A stretch of DNA of 64,000 nt from Cercis canadensis (GCA_003255065.1 QAOA01007603.1:377564-441563), one strand, 5' to 3'; counted from the first letter of the stretch, positions 1 to 12,575 are shown. Translations and numbers: made by a program. The notes: a model not told the origin generated them from the letters alone.

Positions 1-250
1 TCAAACCCTAAACCCTAAACTAGAAACCATAAACTGTAGTCCTAAAATATGCTATCCAAACCCTAAACCACATTTTAAAACCCTAAACTATATACCCCAA
101 ACCTAAAACTCAAAACCCTAAATTACATTTCCCACTTAAAAACTCTAAACTTGAAACCCTAAACACCAACCTGACACCCTAAATCCCAAACTAATAATTC
201 AAAACCCCAACCTTAAACCCTAAACCCCAAAATCTCATCAATTGAAACCC
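1..250. repeat. Degenerate CCCTAAA-like tract
   Basis: Many variants of the motif AAACCCTAAA separated by AT-rich spacers, in one orientation. The spacing is irregular and the copies are imperfect, so this is not a functional telomere. The tract runs directly into the left arm of the inverted repeat at 251, and similar motifs make up the arms of the element at 14801-16257. It may therefore be the outer part of a fold-back transposon cut by the window edge. Confidence 0.6.
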
Positions 251-1104
251 CAAGCTACATTTTGTAAGTTGTATTTTTTCTGAAAAGACCGTGGGAGCCA
301 ACAAAAGTTTCATTCACGGCGATGACTATGCAAGGTTTGATAGAACCTAAAAAGTCACTAATATCTGCTAATCATTTGCTCTGGTCTAGAGTCATAGCCC
401 AAAATTTGATGTTGTTTTACGATGGAGGGTTATGTCAAGATTAGCAGTAATAATAGTAAATACTTGGTCCCATAGGTGCTTCAATTTCAATAAAAGGGTC
501 TTGAACTCTAATGCCTTATCTGGTATGTGAGCATACAAAAATGAGGTGAAAGCCATTGGTGTGAAAATTGATCTCAAGGATGTTTTACTAACAGTTGACT
601 AAGGTTAGTTATCCCGGAACCGGGCTTGGGCGTTGCACCTGATTACTTACATTCAAAATGTATGTAATTTATAAGATGACAAACGTCTACGTTGAACATC
701 CTTGGGATCAACTTCCACACCAATGGCTTCTAACTCATTTTTTTTTATGCAGATATATTAAAATGTAAGTAAAACATCAAGGATGAAAGCTAAGTGAGAA
801 ATATATTCTCATCAATCAACCTAATATTTACCAAAGAGGGCACTAGAGTTCAAAACCCTTTTTCTGGAATTGAAGCACCTGTGAGTTCAAGTATTTACTG
901 TTATTATTATTACTCTTGCTAGTGCTCACCATCGTAAAGTAGCATAAAATTTTGGGTTAGGACTCCAGACCAGAGCAAGTGAGTAGCAAATATTAGTGGC
1001 TTTTTAGGTTCTATCAAACATTGTATAGTCATCGCCGTGAACGAAACTTTTGTTTGCTCCCGCAATCTTTTCGAAAAAAATACAACTTGCAAAATGCGGC
1101 TTGC
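251..1104. repeat. Fold-back (long inverted repeat) element, right arm truncated
   Basis: Positions about 251-521 and 831-1104 are inverted copies at high identity. A second inner pair lies at about 538-590 and 691-742. There is no coding capacity; the short antisense reading frames in the arms mirror each other. The right arm stops exactly where the LTR starting TGATAACACA begins (1105), so the gypsy element probably inserted into this arm. The expected outer arm is not seen after the gypsy element. The family is uncertain; long arms fit a non-autonomous MULE-like element. Confidence 0.6.
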
Positions 1105-2409
1105 TGATAACACATTATTTTACACTATTTGTTTCCCTTATACTTAGTCTTTTGTGTGTGTTTCTAGTGATTTTTATGGCCCTTAGACATGTTTTGTAGA
1201 TTTGGACTTGTTGGTGCTTATAAATTTTAATTGCATAACTGTTGAATTCTGGCACTGCTTACATTTTTCACCATATCTTGGGCTACAGATGTCCAATTGA
1301 TGTGATTCTAGTTTCGTTGGAAAGCTGATAGAAAATTCTACATTTCATATGAAGAGGATAGAAGCTGATTCTTGCGTATGGACAACTGACATTCGAGTGC
1401 AAGCAGTCCAGATTTTCTGCATCTGCCCAACATTGACTGATTCATTTCCTTAGGCCTGCCTATTGGACCAGAGCATGTTTATTTGGGCCAACATCTGCTT
1501 ATTGGGCCAGCACACAAGACAATGGGGCTTGATCACGTTTTTACCATTGATAATTTAGGAATTAGGTTTATTTTGTAATTAGGAAACTATTAGGAAACCT
1601 AGAGGAGGCAGCTAGCTACTATTTATTCTCAAGTTGTTGAGCAAAATAGGACACCACATTACCACCTTGTCATCGGAAGCTGCTGCTGCCTCCTGTTGCT
1701 GAGTTCATTTTTCCACCTTTGCTTTGTGTTTAAGTCTTCCATGGAAGGCTAAGTTCTTTTGTAATCAATTCAAGAGGAGCCAAACTTAATAATCCAGAGT
1801 TCCTGTGCTTCAACCGGGTTTGATTTAATTTAATTTGAATTACTGCTTCTTCCATTCTTCATGTGATTGAATGGTACTTTGATTACATGCTTGTATGAAT
1901 TTAAATCGGTTGATTAGATTCATAACAGTAATCAGATTGATAATCATAATTTAAAGGTTTTTAATATATGGTTAACTTGGACAATTTGGTTATTAAATTA
2001 ATTTGGACTTAGTAATATAGAGCGGTTGCCTAGATTCTTAGTTCCAAGATTAATTGAATCCTGATTGGTAATCAGTAGGAATTCTAAGTGTTACTGTTAA
2101 GGGTTCCAGGTAACATTTAACCAAGAATTAAATCAGATCTAGATAATCTTTAGTGAACAAGGATGGATTAAGGTTTGGTTGCTTACTTGAGTTGATTACG
2201 TTTTCTCTTACTTGATCAATTTATGATTACTGCTTTTTGAGTACTTATTATACTGCATTCAACACAAAACCCTCCTTATTCTGTTCCTGCTTAAGTCTTA
2301 CTAGATTAGTTGTTCTGGTGAATCCTTAGGAGACGACACTGGTTGCATCCTATACTACAAATTAGTTGCAATTAGTTTTGTAATTTTGTACGGTTCAGCA
2401 CCCGTCAAA
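1105..2409 (+). repeat. 5' LTR of the gypsy element
   Basis: Begins TGATAACACA and ends CCCGTCA, with the primer binding site seven bases downstream. The length of about 1.3 kb is usual for this group. The start resembles the start of the minus-strand LTR at 62420-63846 (TGATGAACACA), so the two belong to related families. There is no second copy for dating, because the 3' LTR is missing. Confidence 0.75.
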
Positions 2410-2415
2410 ATTTTG

Positions 2416-2433
2416 GCGCCATTGTCGGGGAAT
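2416..2433 (+). other. Primer binding site (tRNA-Asp type)
   Basis: The sequence tggcgccattgtcgggga closely matches the complement of the plant tRNA-Asp 3' end known for many Tat/Athila elements, with two apparent substitutions. Its place just inside the LTR fixes the plus-strand orientation. Confidence 0.75.
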
Positions 2434-2837
2434 TCACCTAACATATTAATCTTCTTAGGACTCTTTCGTTATTGTTTTGATTGTTACTGTTCTTGTTTCT
2501 GGTAATTGTTCTTCATTCGTTTTCTTCATGTTCTACTTGCTTTCCTATTTTGTTTTCCTTATTTGTTAGGTTTTTTTTCCCTGTTTAGTGTTTTTGTTTC
2601 TGTGTTGTTTTCAATTCTCACCAACTCGGATTGAGTTGCAAATTAGTGGACAAAGGAATTGCACTGTGAGAAGCATTGTGAGGTGAACTTTGTGCTGTTA
2701 TTGCCCTTGTTTAGCCTCCTTTGCCGCTATTCTATATCCTTTGTCATCTTTGTTCACTTTTTGGCAAATTTTTTTATACTTTCTGAGCATTGTGGTGATA
2801 GTTTTTTCTTGTTGTTTTGTTTCCTTTGATGTGATAC

Positions 2838-4490
2838 AACCTTGGATGGAAAGATCACCCGAACTTGAGGTATGGAGGCAGTTCTGGTCAAACGTACCAG
2901 CCTAGATACAATGCAAGCTCAAGCAACCAGCAGTTCCAAGCACCAATGAAGCAGCCTATGCAGTAAGCTAACAAGCTAGAACCAAGCCTGAAAGATTTAG
3001 TAAAGCAGTTGACTACCAACAACATCCAATTCCAACAGAGGACTGAGACTAGTATTCAGAGCTTGGAGACTCAGATAGGCCAACTTGCAACCACCATTAG
3101 TGAGTTGAAGTCTCAAGGTTCCAGAAGTTTACCCTCTCAAACAGCCACTAATCCGAGAGGCAATGTGAGTGTCATAACCCTACGTAGTGGCAAGGAAGTG
3201 AGTGTTCCGGAACCTAGCCTGCCTTCCACAATCCCCAATTCTGTCCAAGAAAAGGATCCAGCCCCTAAAGGTATTCCAAATCAGCAGCCATTCCACCTTT
3301 AGGACCAGGCAGAGAGCTCTACCCCCAACATTCCTCTCCCATTTCCAAACAGAGTTACACAGTCTAAGAAAATTGTTGAGCAAGAGCTAGATAGAGAGAT
3401 CATTGATACTTTCAGGAAGGTAGAAGTCAATATACCTCTCCTGGAAGCCATCAAACAGATTCCCAACTATACAAAATTTCTTAAGGATTTGTGTACCCAC
3501 AAGAGGAAGTTGAAGGGTAATGAGAAAGTGAGCATGGGAAGAAACGTGTTAGCCATGATTCAACCTAACTTGCCATTCAAGTGCACTGATCCTGGGACTT
3601 TCACCATTCCCTGCACTATTGGAGACAAGCAGTTTACAAATGCCATGCTAGATCTGGGAGCTTCAATCAACGTGATGCCCAAGTCCATCTATTCATCACT
3701 ACAGATTGGAGAACTGAAGCCCACTAGAGTAGTCATTCAGCTTGCTAATAGAAGCANAGTCATGATTCAACCTAACTTGTCATCCAAGTGCATTGATCCT
3801 GGGACTTTCACCATTCCCTGCACAATTGGAGACAAGCAGTTTACAATTGTCATGCTAGATCTGGGAGCTTCAATCAACGTGATGCCCAAGTCCATCTATT
3901 CATCACTACAGATTGGAGAATTGAAGCCCACTAGAGTAGTCATTCAGCTTGCTAATAGAAGCACAACATATCTTGCAAGCCTTCTTGAGGATGTTTTGGT
4001 TAGGGTAAATGATTTAATATTTCCAGCTAACTTTTATGTGTTAAATATGGAGAATGAGTCTACATCTAGACATGCCCTTTTGATCTTGGGTAGACACTTC
4101 CTTAAAACTACTAAGACCATAATTGATGTACATGCTGGTACCCTTTCCATGGAATTTGGTGACACTGTAATTCGTTTTAATTTATGTGATGCCATGAAAC
4201 ACCCTCTAGAAGAGCATTCAATGTTCCAAATAGATGTCATAGACTTGCTAGTTGATGATGTGCATGCTGAATTGGTAGCTGAATTTCCTAATATAGTAGG
4301 CTTGCTAGATACTTTAGAGTGCCTTGCATGTACTAATTGTGATGGGAGTTGTGCTGCATGTTCTAAAATTTCTAACTATTTGGAATATGATGAGACTGTT
4401 TTGGAGCATAGTGCAGAGCTTGCAGGTGTTGCTAAGCTTCAGGCAGCAGATTTGGCATCTCCAACCAAATTAGTCCCCTTTGTACAGTAG
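2838..4490 (+). pseudogene. gag C-terminus and aspartic protease of gypsy element
   Basis: The gag tail is read in one frame from about 2838 (HPNLRYGG, then a coiled-coil-like stretch SIQSLETQIGQLA near 3054-3092) with a stop near 2966 and a frame change near 3300. The protease lies in the open frame 3489-4490. Its active-site block DLGASINVMPKSIY occurs twice, at about 3652 and 3859, because 3551-3756 is repeated after a single N at 3757. The motif has DLGA in place of the common DTGA, which is normal for Athila-like elements. Gag would form the particle and the protease would mature the polyprotein; the reading frame is interrupted here. Confidence 0.8.
3551..3963 (+). repeat. Direct duplication joined by a single N
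   Basis: 3551-3756 and 3758-3963 are direct copies of 206 bases with roughly eight differences, separated only by N at 3757. The second copy carries on into normal protease sequence. This is most likely an assembly join of two contig ends rather than a biological duplication. Confidence 0.8.
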
Positions 4491-4505
4491 CCACCTATAC
4501 TAGAG

Positions 4506-5506
4506 TTGAAACCATTATCTGATCATCTCAAGTATGCCTTCTTGGCAGAAGAAGAGAAGTTGTCTGTCATCATAACCAACAATCTGCAACCTAAACAAGA
4601 AGAGAGGTTGTTGCAGATCTTGAAGCAACGGAAGACAACCATCAGATGGACACTTGCAGACATTCTTGGCATTAGCCCTTCCACCTGCATGTATCAGATT
4701 TTACTGGAGGAAGAAGCTAAAGCAGTAAGGCAGCCGCAAAGGAGACTTACCCCGTCGATTCTGAATGTGGTCAAGAAAGAAATGAGCAAGCTGTTATCAG
4801 CCGGCATAATTTACCTCATCTCAGATAGTAAATGGGTGAGTCCAGTGCAAGTGGTTCCCAAGAAAAGTGGCATCACTGTAGTGGCTAATGAGAAGAACGA
4901 GTTGATTTTCACTAGAGTGCAGAACAGCTGGCGCGTCTGCATCGACTATAGAAGACTCAACCAGGCAACAAGGAATGATCACTTCCCTCTGCCTTTCATT
5001 GATCAGATGCTGGAGAGGTTGGCAGGGAAGTCCCATTACTGCTTCTTAGATGGCTCTCAGGCTATTTTCAGATTCACATAGCCTCGGAGGATCAGGAAAA
5101 TACAACTTTCACCTGTCCCTTCGGCACATTTGCATATAGGATGATGCCCTTCGGCCTATTTAATGCCCCTAGTACATTCCAGCGGTGTATGGTGAGCATA
5201 TTTTCTAATTTTTTAGAACACTGCATAGAAGTAGTCATGGGTAACTTTACTGTATATGGCTCCTTTTTTGGTGCATGTTTAAATAGCCTTGCTAAAGTAC
5301 TTGATAGATGCATTGAGACTAACCTTGTTCTTAATTTTGAGAAATGTCACTTCATGGTAGAACAAGACATAGTTTTAGGGCATGTAATTTCTAGCAAAGG
5401 AATTGAAGTAGATAAGGCTAAGATAGATGTTATTGCCTCTTTACCCTACCCTACTTGTGTGTGGGAAGTGCATTCCTTTCTTGGTCATGCAGGGTTTTAC
5501 AAGTGA
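4506..5506 (+). pseudogene. Reverse transcriptase of gypsy element (inactive)
   Basis: Copies element RNA into DNA in intact relatives. Recognisable RT blocks are the connector with RRLTPSILNVVKKEMSKLL, then WVSPVQVVPKKSG, WRVCIDYRRLNQATRNDHFPL and MPFGLFNAPSTFQRCM. The frame stops at 5081 and resumes in another frame from 5141. The usual catalytic box (F/Y)xDD reads VVMGNFTVYG, so both aspartates are lost. The enzyme cannot be active even if the frames were continuous. Confidence 0.85.
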
Positions 5507-5639
5507 TTCATCCAGGACTTCAGCAAGATTGCCTTGCCATTGTCTAAGCTTCTCCAAAAAGAAGTGGATTTCAAATTTGATAAGCAGTGCAAAGCAGCCT
5601 TTGATCAGCTGAAGTAGAGCCTTACTTCTCCTTCCATCA

Positions 5640-6226
5640 TCCAGCCACCTAACTGGGAGTTTCCCTTCGAGCTGATGTGTGATGCATCGAACTTTGCAGT
5701 AGGTGTTGTCTTTGCACAGCGAGTGGACAAGTTGTCCTACGTCATTTATTATGCATCTCACACTCTGGATGCTGCCTAAGCAAATTATACCACCACTGAG
5801 AAAGAACTTCTTGCTGTTGTGTTTGCTTTAGATAAATTTCGTTCATACTTATTGAATTCTAAAGTAATTGCTTTCTCTGACTATGCAGCTTTGAAGTACT
5901 TGCTCAAGAAGCCGGATGCAAAGCCTAGACTCATTAGATGGATGCTACTCTTGTAAGAATTCAACCTTGAGATCAGAGACAAGAGTGGAGCTAAGATTTT
6001 GGTAACAGATCACTTGAGCTGGATCCCACTGACTTTAGACAGCCTTCCCATCAGAGAGACCTTCCCAGATGGGCAGCTTTATCAGCTGCAAGGTAAAGAT
6101 GATAAAGATGGTAAAGATCCTTGGTATGTTGACTTGGTAAATTACTTAGTTACTTCTGAGTTACCTGCTTATTTTAAGAAGCATCAAGTAGATAAGCTTA
6201 AAAGTGAAGTCAAATTTTATGTATGA
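5640..6226 (+). pseudogene. RNase H region of gypsy element
   Basis: Follows RT directly. FELMCDASNFAVGVVFAQ contains the first catalytic Asp, TTTEKELLAVVFALDKFRSYL the catalytic Glu, and the LL-to-TDHLSWI part closes the domain. In-frame stops are present near 5777 and 5954. In the family this domain removes the RNA template. It is inactive here by interruption. Confidence 0.8.
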
Positions 6227-6229
6227 GAT

Positions 6230-7416
6230 GACCCCTATTTGTGGAGACTGTGTAGTGATCAAGTCATTAGGAGGTGTGTGCTTAGACATGAGATTGAATC
6301 TGTTTTACAATTTTTCATACTTCTGCATGTGGTGGTCATTTTGGACTACAACGCACTGCTAGGAAAATTTTAGATTCTGGACTCTACTGACCTACCTTGT
6401 TTCATGATGCACATAGCTTTTGTAAGAATTGTGCCCAATGCCAACGGACAAGAAATATTTTCCGTAGGAATTAGATGCCTCAATAGCCTTTACTGTTTTG
6501 TGAGATATTTGATGTATGGGGTATTGATTTCATGGGTCCCTTTCCTACTTCTTTTGGTTTTGTGTATATCCTATTAACTGTGGATTATGTTTCTAAGTGG
6601 GTAGAGGCTAAGGCCACTTGGACTTATGATTCTCGTGTTGTCTTAGATTTTGTCAAGACTCACATTTTCTGCAGGTTCGGCATCCCAAGAGCAATAATCA
6701 GTGACCAAGGTTTGCATTTCTGCAATAGGCACATGGCTGCTTTGTTGAAAAAGTATGGTGTGGTGCACAAGGTGTCAACCCCTTACCATCCACAAACCAA
6801 TGGGCAAGCAGAAGTGTCAAATAGGGAGATTAAGCAAATTTTAGAGAAGACTATCCAATCCAACAGAAAAGATTGGAGCATGCGTCTAGATGATGCTTTG
6901 TGAGCTTATCGGACTACCTACAAGACCCCTATAGGCATGTCGCCTAATAGGCTAGTCTTTGGCAAGGCATGCCACCTTCTAGTGGAGATAGAGCATAAGG
7001 CGTATTGGGCAATGAAGCAGTGTAATCTTGACTTGGCTCAAGCTGGTTCTCAAAGGAAGCTGCAACTACAAGAATTGGAAAAAATCGGGTTGGACGCTTA
7101 TGAGAATTCCAGAATTTATAAAGAAAAAACCAAGGCTGTCCATGACAAGTTATTGGTAAGAAAATAGTTCCACATTGGTTAGAAAGTGCTGCTCTACAAT
7201 TCCCTTCTCAAACTAATGCCCGGCAAGCTTCGTTCTAGTTGGATGGGTCCTTTTGTGGTGACTCATGTCTTCCCTTATGGTGCAATTGAGATCAAGAATG
7301 AGGCAACCAATAAGACTTTCCCAGTGAACGGACATCGGCTGAAACATTTTTATGAGGATTTTCAAGACCAAGTGGTGGAGGAGGTGCACTTGTCTGCTGC
7401 CCTCTATGAGACTTAA
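6230..7416 (+). pseudogene. Integrase of gypsy element
   Basis: A zinc-finger part is visible around 6330-6445 (GGHFG, then CKNCAQCQR). The catalytic core is open from 6532 to 6903 and retains the D-D-E residues, in [15 protein letters not shown] and [16 protein letters not shown]. It is followed by a linker (6937-7167) and a C-terminal part (7186-7416) with [16 protein letters not shown] and [13 protein letters not shown]. Stops near 6225, 6903 and 7167 break the frame. Integrase would insert the cDNA into the genome; this copy is not continuous. Confidence 0.85.
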
Positions 7417-7544
7417 ACCCACAAGCTGTTTTCTTTCTCTTTCTATTTTATTTTTAGTGTCTTGCTTTTACTGTTTGCTTTTTTACTTTGCATTGAGGAC
7501 ATTGCAAAAATTTAAGTGTGGGGGAGGGATTAGCCTGCTGTGTT

Positions 7545-7579
<35 letters not shown>

Positions 7580-8910
7580 NTTTTTTTTATGCTTTCTGTT
7601 TACTGTTTTTCTTTTAGTTTCTGTTTCTGTTTCTGTTTTACTTGCTGTTTTTACTATTTTCTGTTTTTTAGTTTTAGATTTTTAGTGTTATGTTTTCTGT
7701 TTTAGGCTTAGTTTTCTGTTTTATGTGTTTTTAAATTTTCTGTTTGCTGTTTTCTGTGATTTTAGCATGTTGTTTTTGCTGTTTTCTGTTATTTTGCTTT
7801 GCTGTTTTTTAGAATTTAAAATTTTGTTTTCTGTCTTCCTTTAGGTTTGCTGTTTTTCTGTTTTGTTTTTAGAATTTTTTGGTTCTTTCCAATTAATTTA
7901 GTAGTTGTGAAGATAGTAGTTTGAAGCAATTTTGATTCTAAAGCTGCTACAATATTAGTGGACAATTATCTTACTTCTTGGATTTAAGTGGTATGGCAAC
8001 AAAAATTTGATTTGGATGAGTTAATTCTTGGTAATCTTATAAGCTGTGAGGATTTGAGCCATATGTCATGATTCTTTTTTGTGTGTTTTCATCTATCAAT
8101 TTGACACTTTAAAACTTGTTCTATTCCTTAGTTGATGTTACATTTGCACATGCATGCATAAAAGTGATTAAGACATTCCCTTCTTTGAGAAGCTACTTGA
8201 CCAAATAGATAACCTTGATATTATCCTTTGATTACCCTTTTTGAACCTAATGATAATTTCTTTCATGTGTAGCTCATTACAAGCCTAAATGTAAAACCAT
8301 GTCCTACCCAACCCTTAGGAATTGAAGAGCATTGCATTGAATAAAAAGAGAGTGAATTCTTACCAAAAAAAAAAAAAACATCAAGTTATAGCTAATTGAT
8401 TGTGGCTGAATTGTTAAGTGTTATGCTTTAAAAAAAATGAAAAAAAAATATAGCAGCAGCAAGAGAATAAAATTGTTTTGGGAAAAGTAAAAATGAGTTG
8501 AAGCTCAACGTCAAGATGCATAAAGTACTTGAATTTCTCCATAATTATATGCACTTTGTGATTCCTTGGGTGCTTTAGCCATTTTTTCATATTATTGTCA
8601 TTCATTTACCTTTCCCCATTACAACCCTTTAAAAGTCCTTTTGATTTGTGTTATGCATGTGACATAGGTAGTGGAGACTGAGAAAGTGAACAAGCTTATG
8701 GTAGTGTGATTTTGATAGGATGATTGGAGAGAAATACTTACCTTAGACACTTGAGGGAATTGAGAGCATTTATTTATCTTGTGAGAGGCTATCTACTGTG
8801 ACTCATTCTATTAAATGAAATTGCCATGTTTTTTGTTCTCTAGTTGTCAAGAGATGTTGTTCCATGTTTTTATGTGCAAATCTCTAAACCAACATTTGGG
8901 GAGGAAGTGG
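7417..8910 (+). other. 3' non-coding part of gypsy element, purine tracts and poly-T
   Basis: A first purine tract, aagtgtgggggaggg, lies at 7514-7528. It is followed by a T homopolymer of about 50 bases with one N at 7580 and a TTTCTGTTT-rich stretch to about 7870. A second purine tract, tttggggaggaag, lies at about 8896-8908. Either could be the polypurine primer for plus-strand synthesis. The LTR expected after it is absent, so the 3' end has been deleted or replaced. No gene is seen. Confidence 0.55.
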
Positions 8911-11204
8911 CCCAATCCACTATTGCACCTGGACATTTAGTACTATCTATATATTATAAATGCTCTAATATAGTTGAAGAAACATTTATGTAAACCAAAT
9001 AAATACTGTTTGTGCAAGTGGCAGAAAATCTAACAGAAACTGAAACAATCTACTAAAGCGAAGAACAAAGGAACAACAAAAACTTGCTCAACAAAAATGA
9101 AACTTCACTCAAGAAAAATCCAACTAATAGTATAGTTTGCTGAAAATAGCATGAACAAATGTGAATTTTTTTATGAAAAGTGAAAATAATCACAAAGATT
9201 ATTAGAGAATTCCCAACATGGACACACATTTTCTATGCATCATTTTACAATATAGATTTATCACATGAAAAAAGAAAAAGAGATAATTATACGATCTTGG
9301 ACACAACAATTTGTAACGTGAAATCCAATGAAGAGATCCCAGCAAAAGCCAATAATTCATCAACCAATTCAAGAATCAATCACCCAATAACATCCTCTGC
9401 ATCCAGTGACTTCATATATAGAATTTCTTCCAATGATTTTCATGTAAAAAATGGTCAAAAACACAGAAAAATTCAGAATGATGATTCTGTACTAAGAAAA
9501 ATGCAGAATAAAAATCCATAATTAAAGGAATGCTCCAAATTTAGTAAGAAAGGTTGAATTCATTGATGAATAGATTGCTTCACTCAATCCCCTGCAAATA
9601 GAATTTGTTTAAGAGCCCAAAAACATGTTGGTACTATAGAAGTATCCAAAAGCTATCTAGATCATTGAGTTGAAATATAGGATTAGTATCTAAGGATGAA
9701 TTTTACTCTTAAAAATATATGAGAATTAGCTTTTCAACGTGCTAATCTACTTTTTGACTCTCCTCTTTGGATTCTTATGTACTTTCAATCACAAGGATGT
9801 CATATTTATGTAAAAGGGAACTAAAAATTCTATGTTGTGGTTAACTGGCCATGACAGTTCAAAAGTCAAGTTGGAAATTTTACTCTCTCTTATAGAAAAG
9901 AGAGAATTGAGTTGAAGAACTTTTGACATGTAATGCAGTAATTAAGCAAAGTAATTAAGAAAATCAATTTCATGTCTCAAATATCAAATTAGAAATATAT
10001 TTATGGAAGCTATTAATACAATCAAATTTTAGTTTTTTTTCATTGTTTTTATTTGTAAAACACATTGCTCCTTACATTACATTGATTCCTTCAAATTAGT
10101 GCTGCAATCACCTAAATTAGAGTTGATTGTAATAATTACATTTATTATTTAATTTGAATTTGAGGTCTGATTGAAGAATAGTTACACCAAAAAGTTGAAA
10201 TCACTCCAATTCATAATTAATGTAATTATTTCAAATTTTTATTTATTACATTAATCAAACTTATTTATTACATTATCTAATTATTTCGAATTGCAAAAAT
10301 TTAATGAATTGCTCTTCAATGCCTATTGAATATATTTATTAGCAAAATTCGGAATTTGAATTTCTTTCATTGAATAGGAATTTAAAATTCTAAAATTTGA
10401 GCATTGAAGTTTATAACATTTTTTTTAACTCTCGCACTTTAGATAATTTGATTTTAAATTTAAATTGAAATAAGTATTAATTGCAATCATTAAATTTAAT
10501 TTGATTGTTGTCATCTATTTCTTGTTAAGGCACATTTTTATTACTTTAAAATAAATTTCTTGATTACCTTGCTTAATTAAGAAATTACATGTCAAAATGT
10601 ATGTGGACTAAAACACAACTAAATACATACTTTTCTTTTGTCACACATTGATGACAGGTAAATTACGTATAATTAATGCTGAATTTTATTTTCGAAATTC
10701 TCTAATTGTAATTTTAACTACATTAACAATATTAAAAAATTCAAAATTGATTTTTCTCCAAATTAATTACCAATCAATAAAATATAATTGGCATGCAATT
10801 TTCATTTTTATATTAATTTCGGATTTATTAATTTATGAAAAATTTAAGTTTATAAATTTACTTATTCGTGCTTGTAACCTTAATTAATAGCTATGTCCGA
10901 GCTCTACTCTATAAAAATGAAATATTTGAAAACTAAATATAGATTCATTAAGGTGCAACATCAATTTTTTCATTAACTTAAAAATTTCCTTATTCAAATT
11001 TATTATTGATCATCCATACAAATTTATGATTTTTCATACCTTTTAGCGATGCAATTTTTTTTTCTAACAAATAAAATTTAAAATCGGAAAAAAATTGACA
11101 TTACCATAATTTAACCCTCTTGGAAGGTTTTAAATAAATAAATATGAAAATAATTTTGAATAGGAAAATTATAATATTGTTTAATCAACTTGGCAATTAT
11201 AAAT

Positions 11205-12575
11205 GATTGATAACCATGCATTTAATTTGAAAAATTTTAACTTCCAAATTAATTATAGAGATTACCATTTAATTTTGTATAGAATGTTTGACTGATTGCT
11301 TTAATATGAAAATCAAATTTTTAATATTGATTTCGTAATTGATTGATTGAAAATCAAACCATTTGTTGTTGAAGGGTTTTGTATTAGTTTTAGAAGTCCA
11401 AATATATAATTTCCTACATTTGGGATTTTTAAAATTATATAAATTAAAAATTAATTTAAAATTACATAATTAATTGATTATAAAATAATTAAGCACCAGA
11501 GTATTTTAATATACATCTTTAATACTGATTAATTTTATTTTGAATTAAATTCATCATTTTTAATAGTGTATTTCAACCATTATTAAAATAGGAATTCAAA
11601 TTCAAAGTAGGCCAAAACAATAATTTCATATGCATGTATATTTAAAATTATATAAATATGAAAATAATAATTAAATATTAAACTTCATTACTTTCATAAT
11701 TATACCATTATTTTAGTATTGTATGAAAAACAAATCAGCAACATGGCATAACTAATTTAAAATTTAATAAATAATTTCTATTTAATAATTAGCAAATTTG
11801 AAAACATATTTATAGAAATTACAATCACATGCCAATTATAATTAATTGATTGGAAATTAATTTGGCAAGTCAAAAAATGTCCTCAATTCTTCTAAACCCA
11901 TGTTTGAAAAATATCTCTAGAGCCTACTATTTAATTAGTTTTAAACATTTATCCCCATTGTTAGAGGATTTTGTATTAGTCTCAGAGGGCCAAATATGTA
12001 ATTTCTTATAGTTAGAATTTTTAAGATTAAATAAATTCAAAATTAATTTAAAATTACATAATTGATTGATTGAAAAATAATTAAGCACCAAAGTATTTTG
12101 ATATATATCTTCAATGCTGATTGATTTTATTTATAACTTAAATTTATTGTTTTTAATATTATATTTCAATCATCATTAAATTAGGGATTCAAATTCAAAA
12201 TAGGCCAAAATCTCATAATTTCACGTGCATGTATATTTAAAATTAAATAAAAAAGAAAATAATAATTAAATATTCAAATTCATTGCTTCCATAATTATAC
12301 CATTATTTTAGTACCATTTAATTAGATAAATTTCAAGCTTGACCTTACGGGAATATACATGATGTTTGGTCCAGCAATATTCCATACTTAAATTAATTGG
12401 ATATAATCATAATATAATTAAATTAATTGACAAATGGCACCTATTATATAGTGGCAATTATAATTGATTGATAACTATTTAATTTGGGTAATTTTAACTT
12501 CCAAAGTAATTAAGGATTGATTGATTACCATTGATATTTGAATAATTGCTTTAATATGAAAATTAATAATATTAT
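11205..12575 (+). repeat. Diverged direct repeats of about 360 and 120 bases
   Basis: 11364-11718 and 11957-12313 are direct copies: both hold ttttgtattagt, aattaagcacca, taggccaaaa and ataattataccattatttta in the same order. A second pair, about 11205-11325 and 12465-12575, shares ttttaacttccaaa and attgctttaatatgaaaat. The nature is unknown; an old segmental duplication or a decayed transposon are both possible. Confidence 0.65.

Larger units (their letters stand above)
1105..8910 (+). mobile_element. Decayed Ty3/gypsy retrotransposon, Tat/Athila-like, lacking 3' LTR
   Basis: The order is 5' LTR, primer binding site matching plant tRNA-Asp, gag remnant, aspartic protease, reverse transcriptase, RNase H, integrase, then a long non-coding 3' part with purine-rich tracts. 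The Pol order RT-RNase H-integrase is that of Ty3/gypsy. The protease motif DLGASINVMP and the tRNA-Asp primer site suggest the Tat/Athila group. Reading frames are broken by many stops and frameshifts, most of gag is missing (only about 400 bases separate the primer site from the gag C-terminal part), and no copy of the 5' LTR is found after 7,500. The right limit is approximate, placed at a purine tract near 8,895-8,910. Confidence 0.85.

Noticed and set aside
1..250. Chromosome end (telomere)
   Set aside because: The CCCTAAA units are irregular and degenerate, and the same kind of words appears inside a transposon at 15,080-15,920. It is an internal repeat.
7352..7705. 117-codon frame after the gypsy integrase, a possible env-like gene
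   Set aside because: It runs through poly-T and TTTCTGTTT repeats and includes an N. The Phe/Cys-rich translation is an artefact of composition.
9180..9521. 113-codon plus-strand frame
   Set aside because: Low-complexity Asn/Ser/Lys-rich translation in AT-rich DNA, no recognisable motif, no gene context.
10648..10887. 79-codon frame with hydrophobic translation
   Set aside because: AT-rich sequence produces Ile/Leu/Phe-rich chance frames; nothing else supports a membrane protein.
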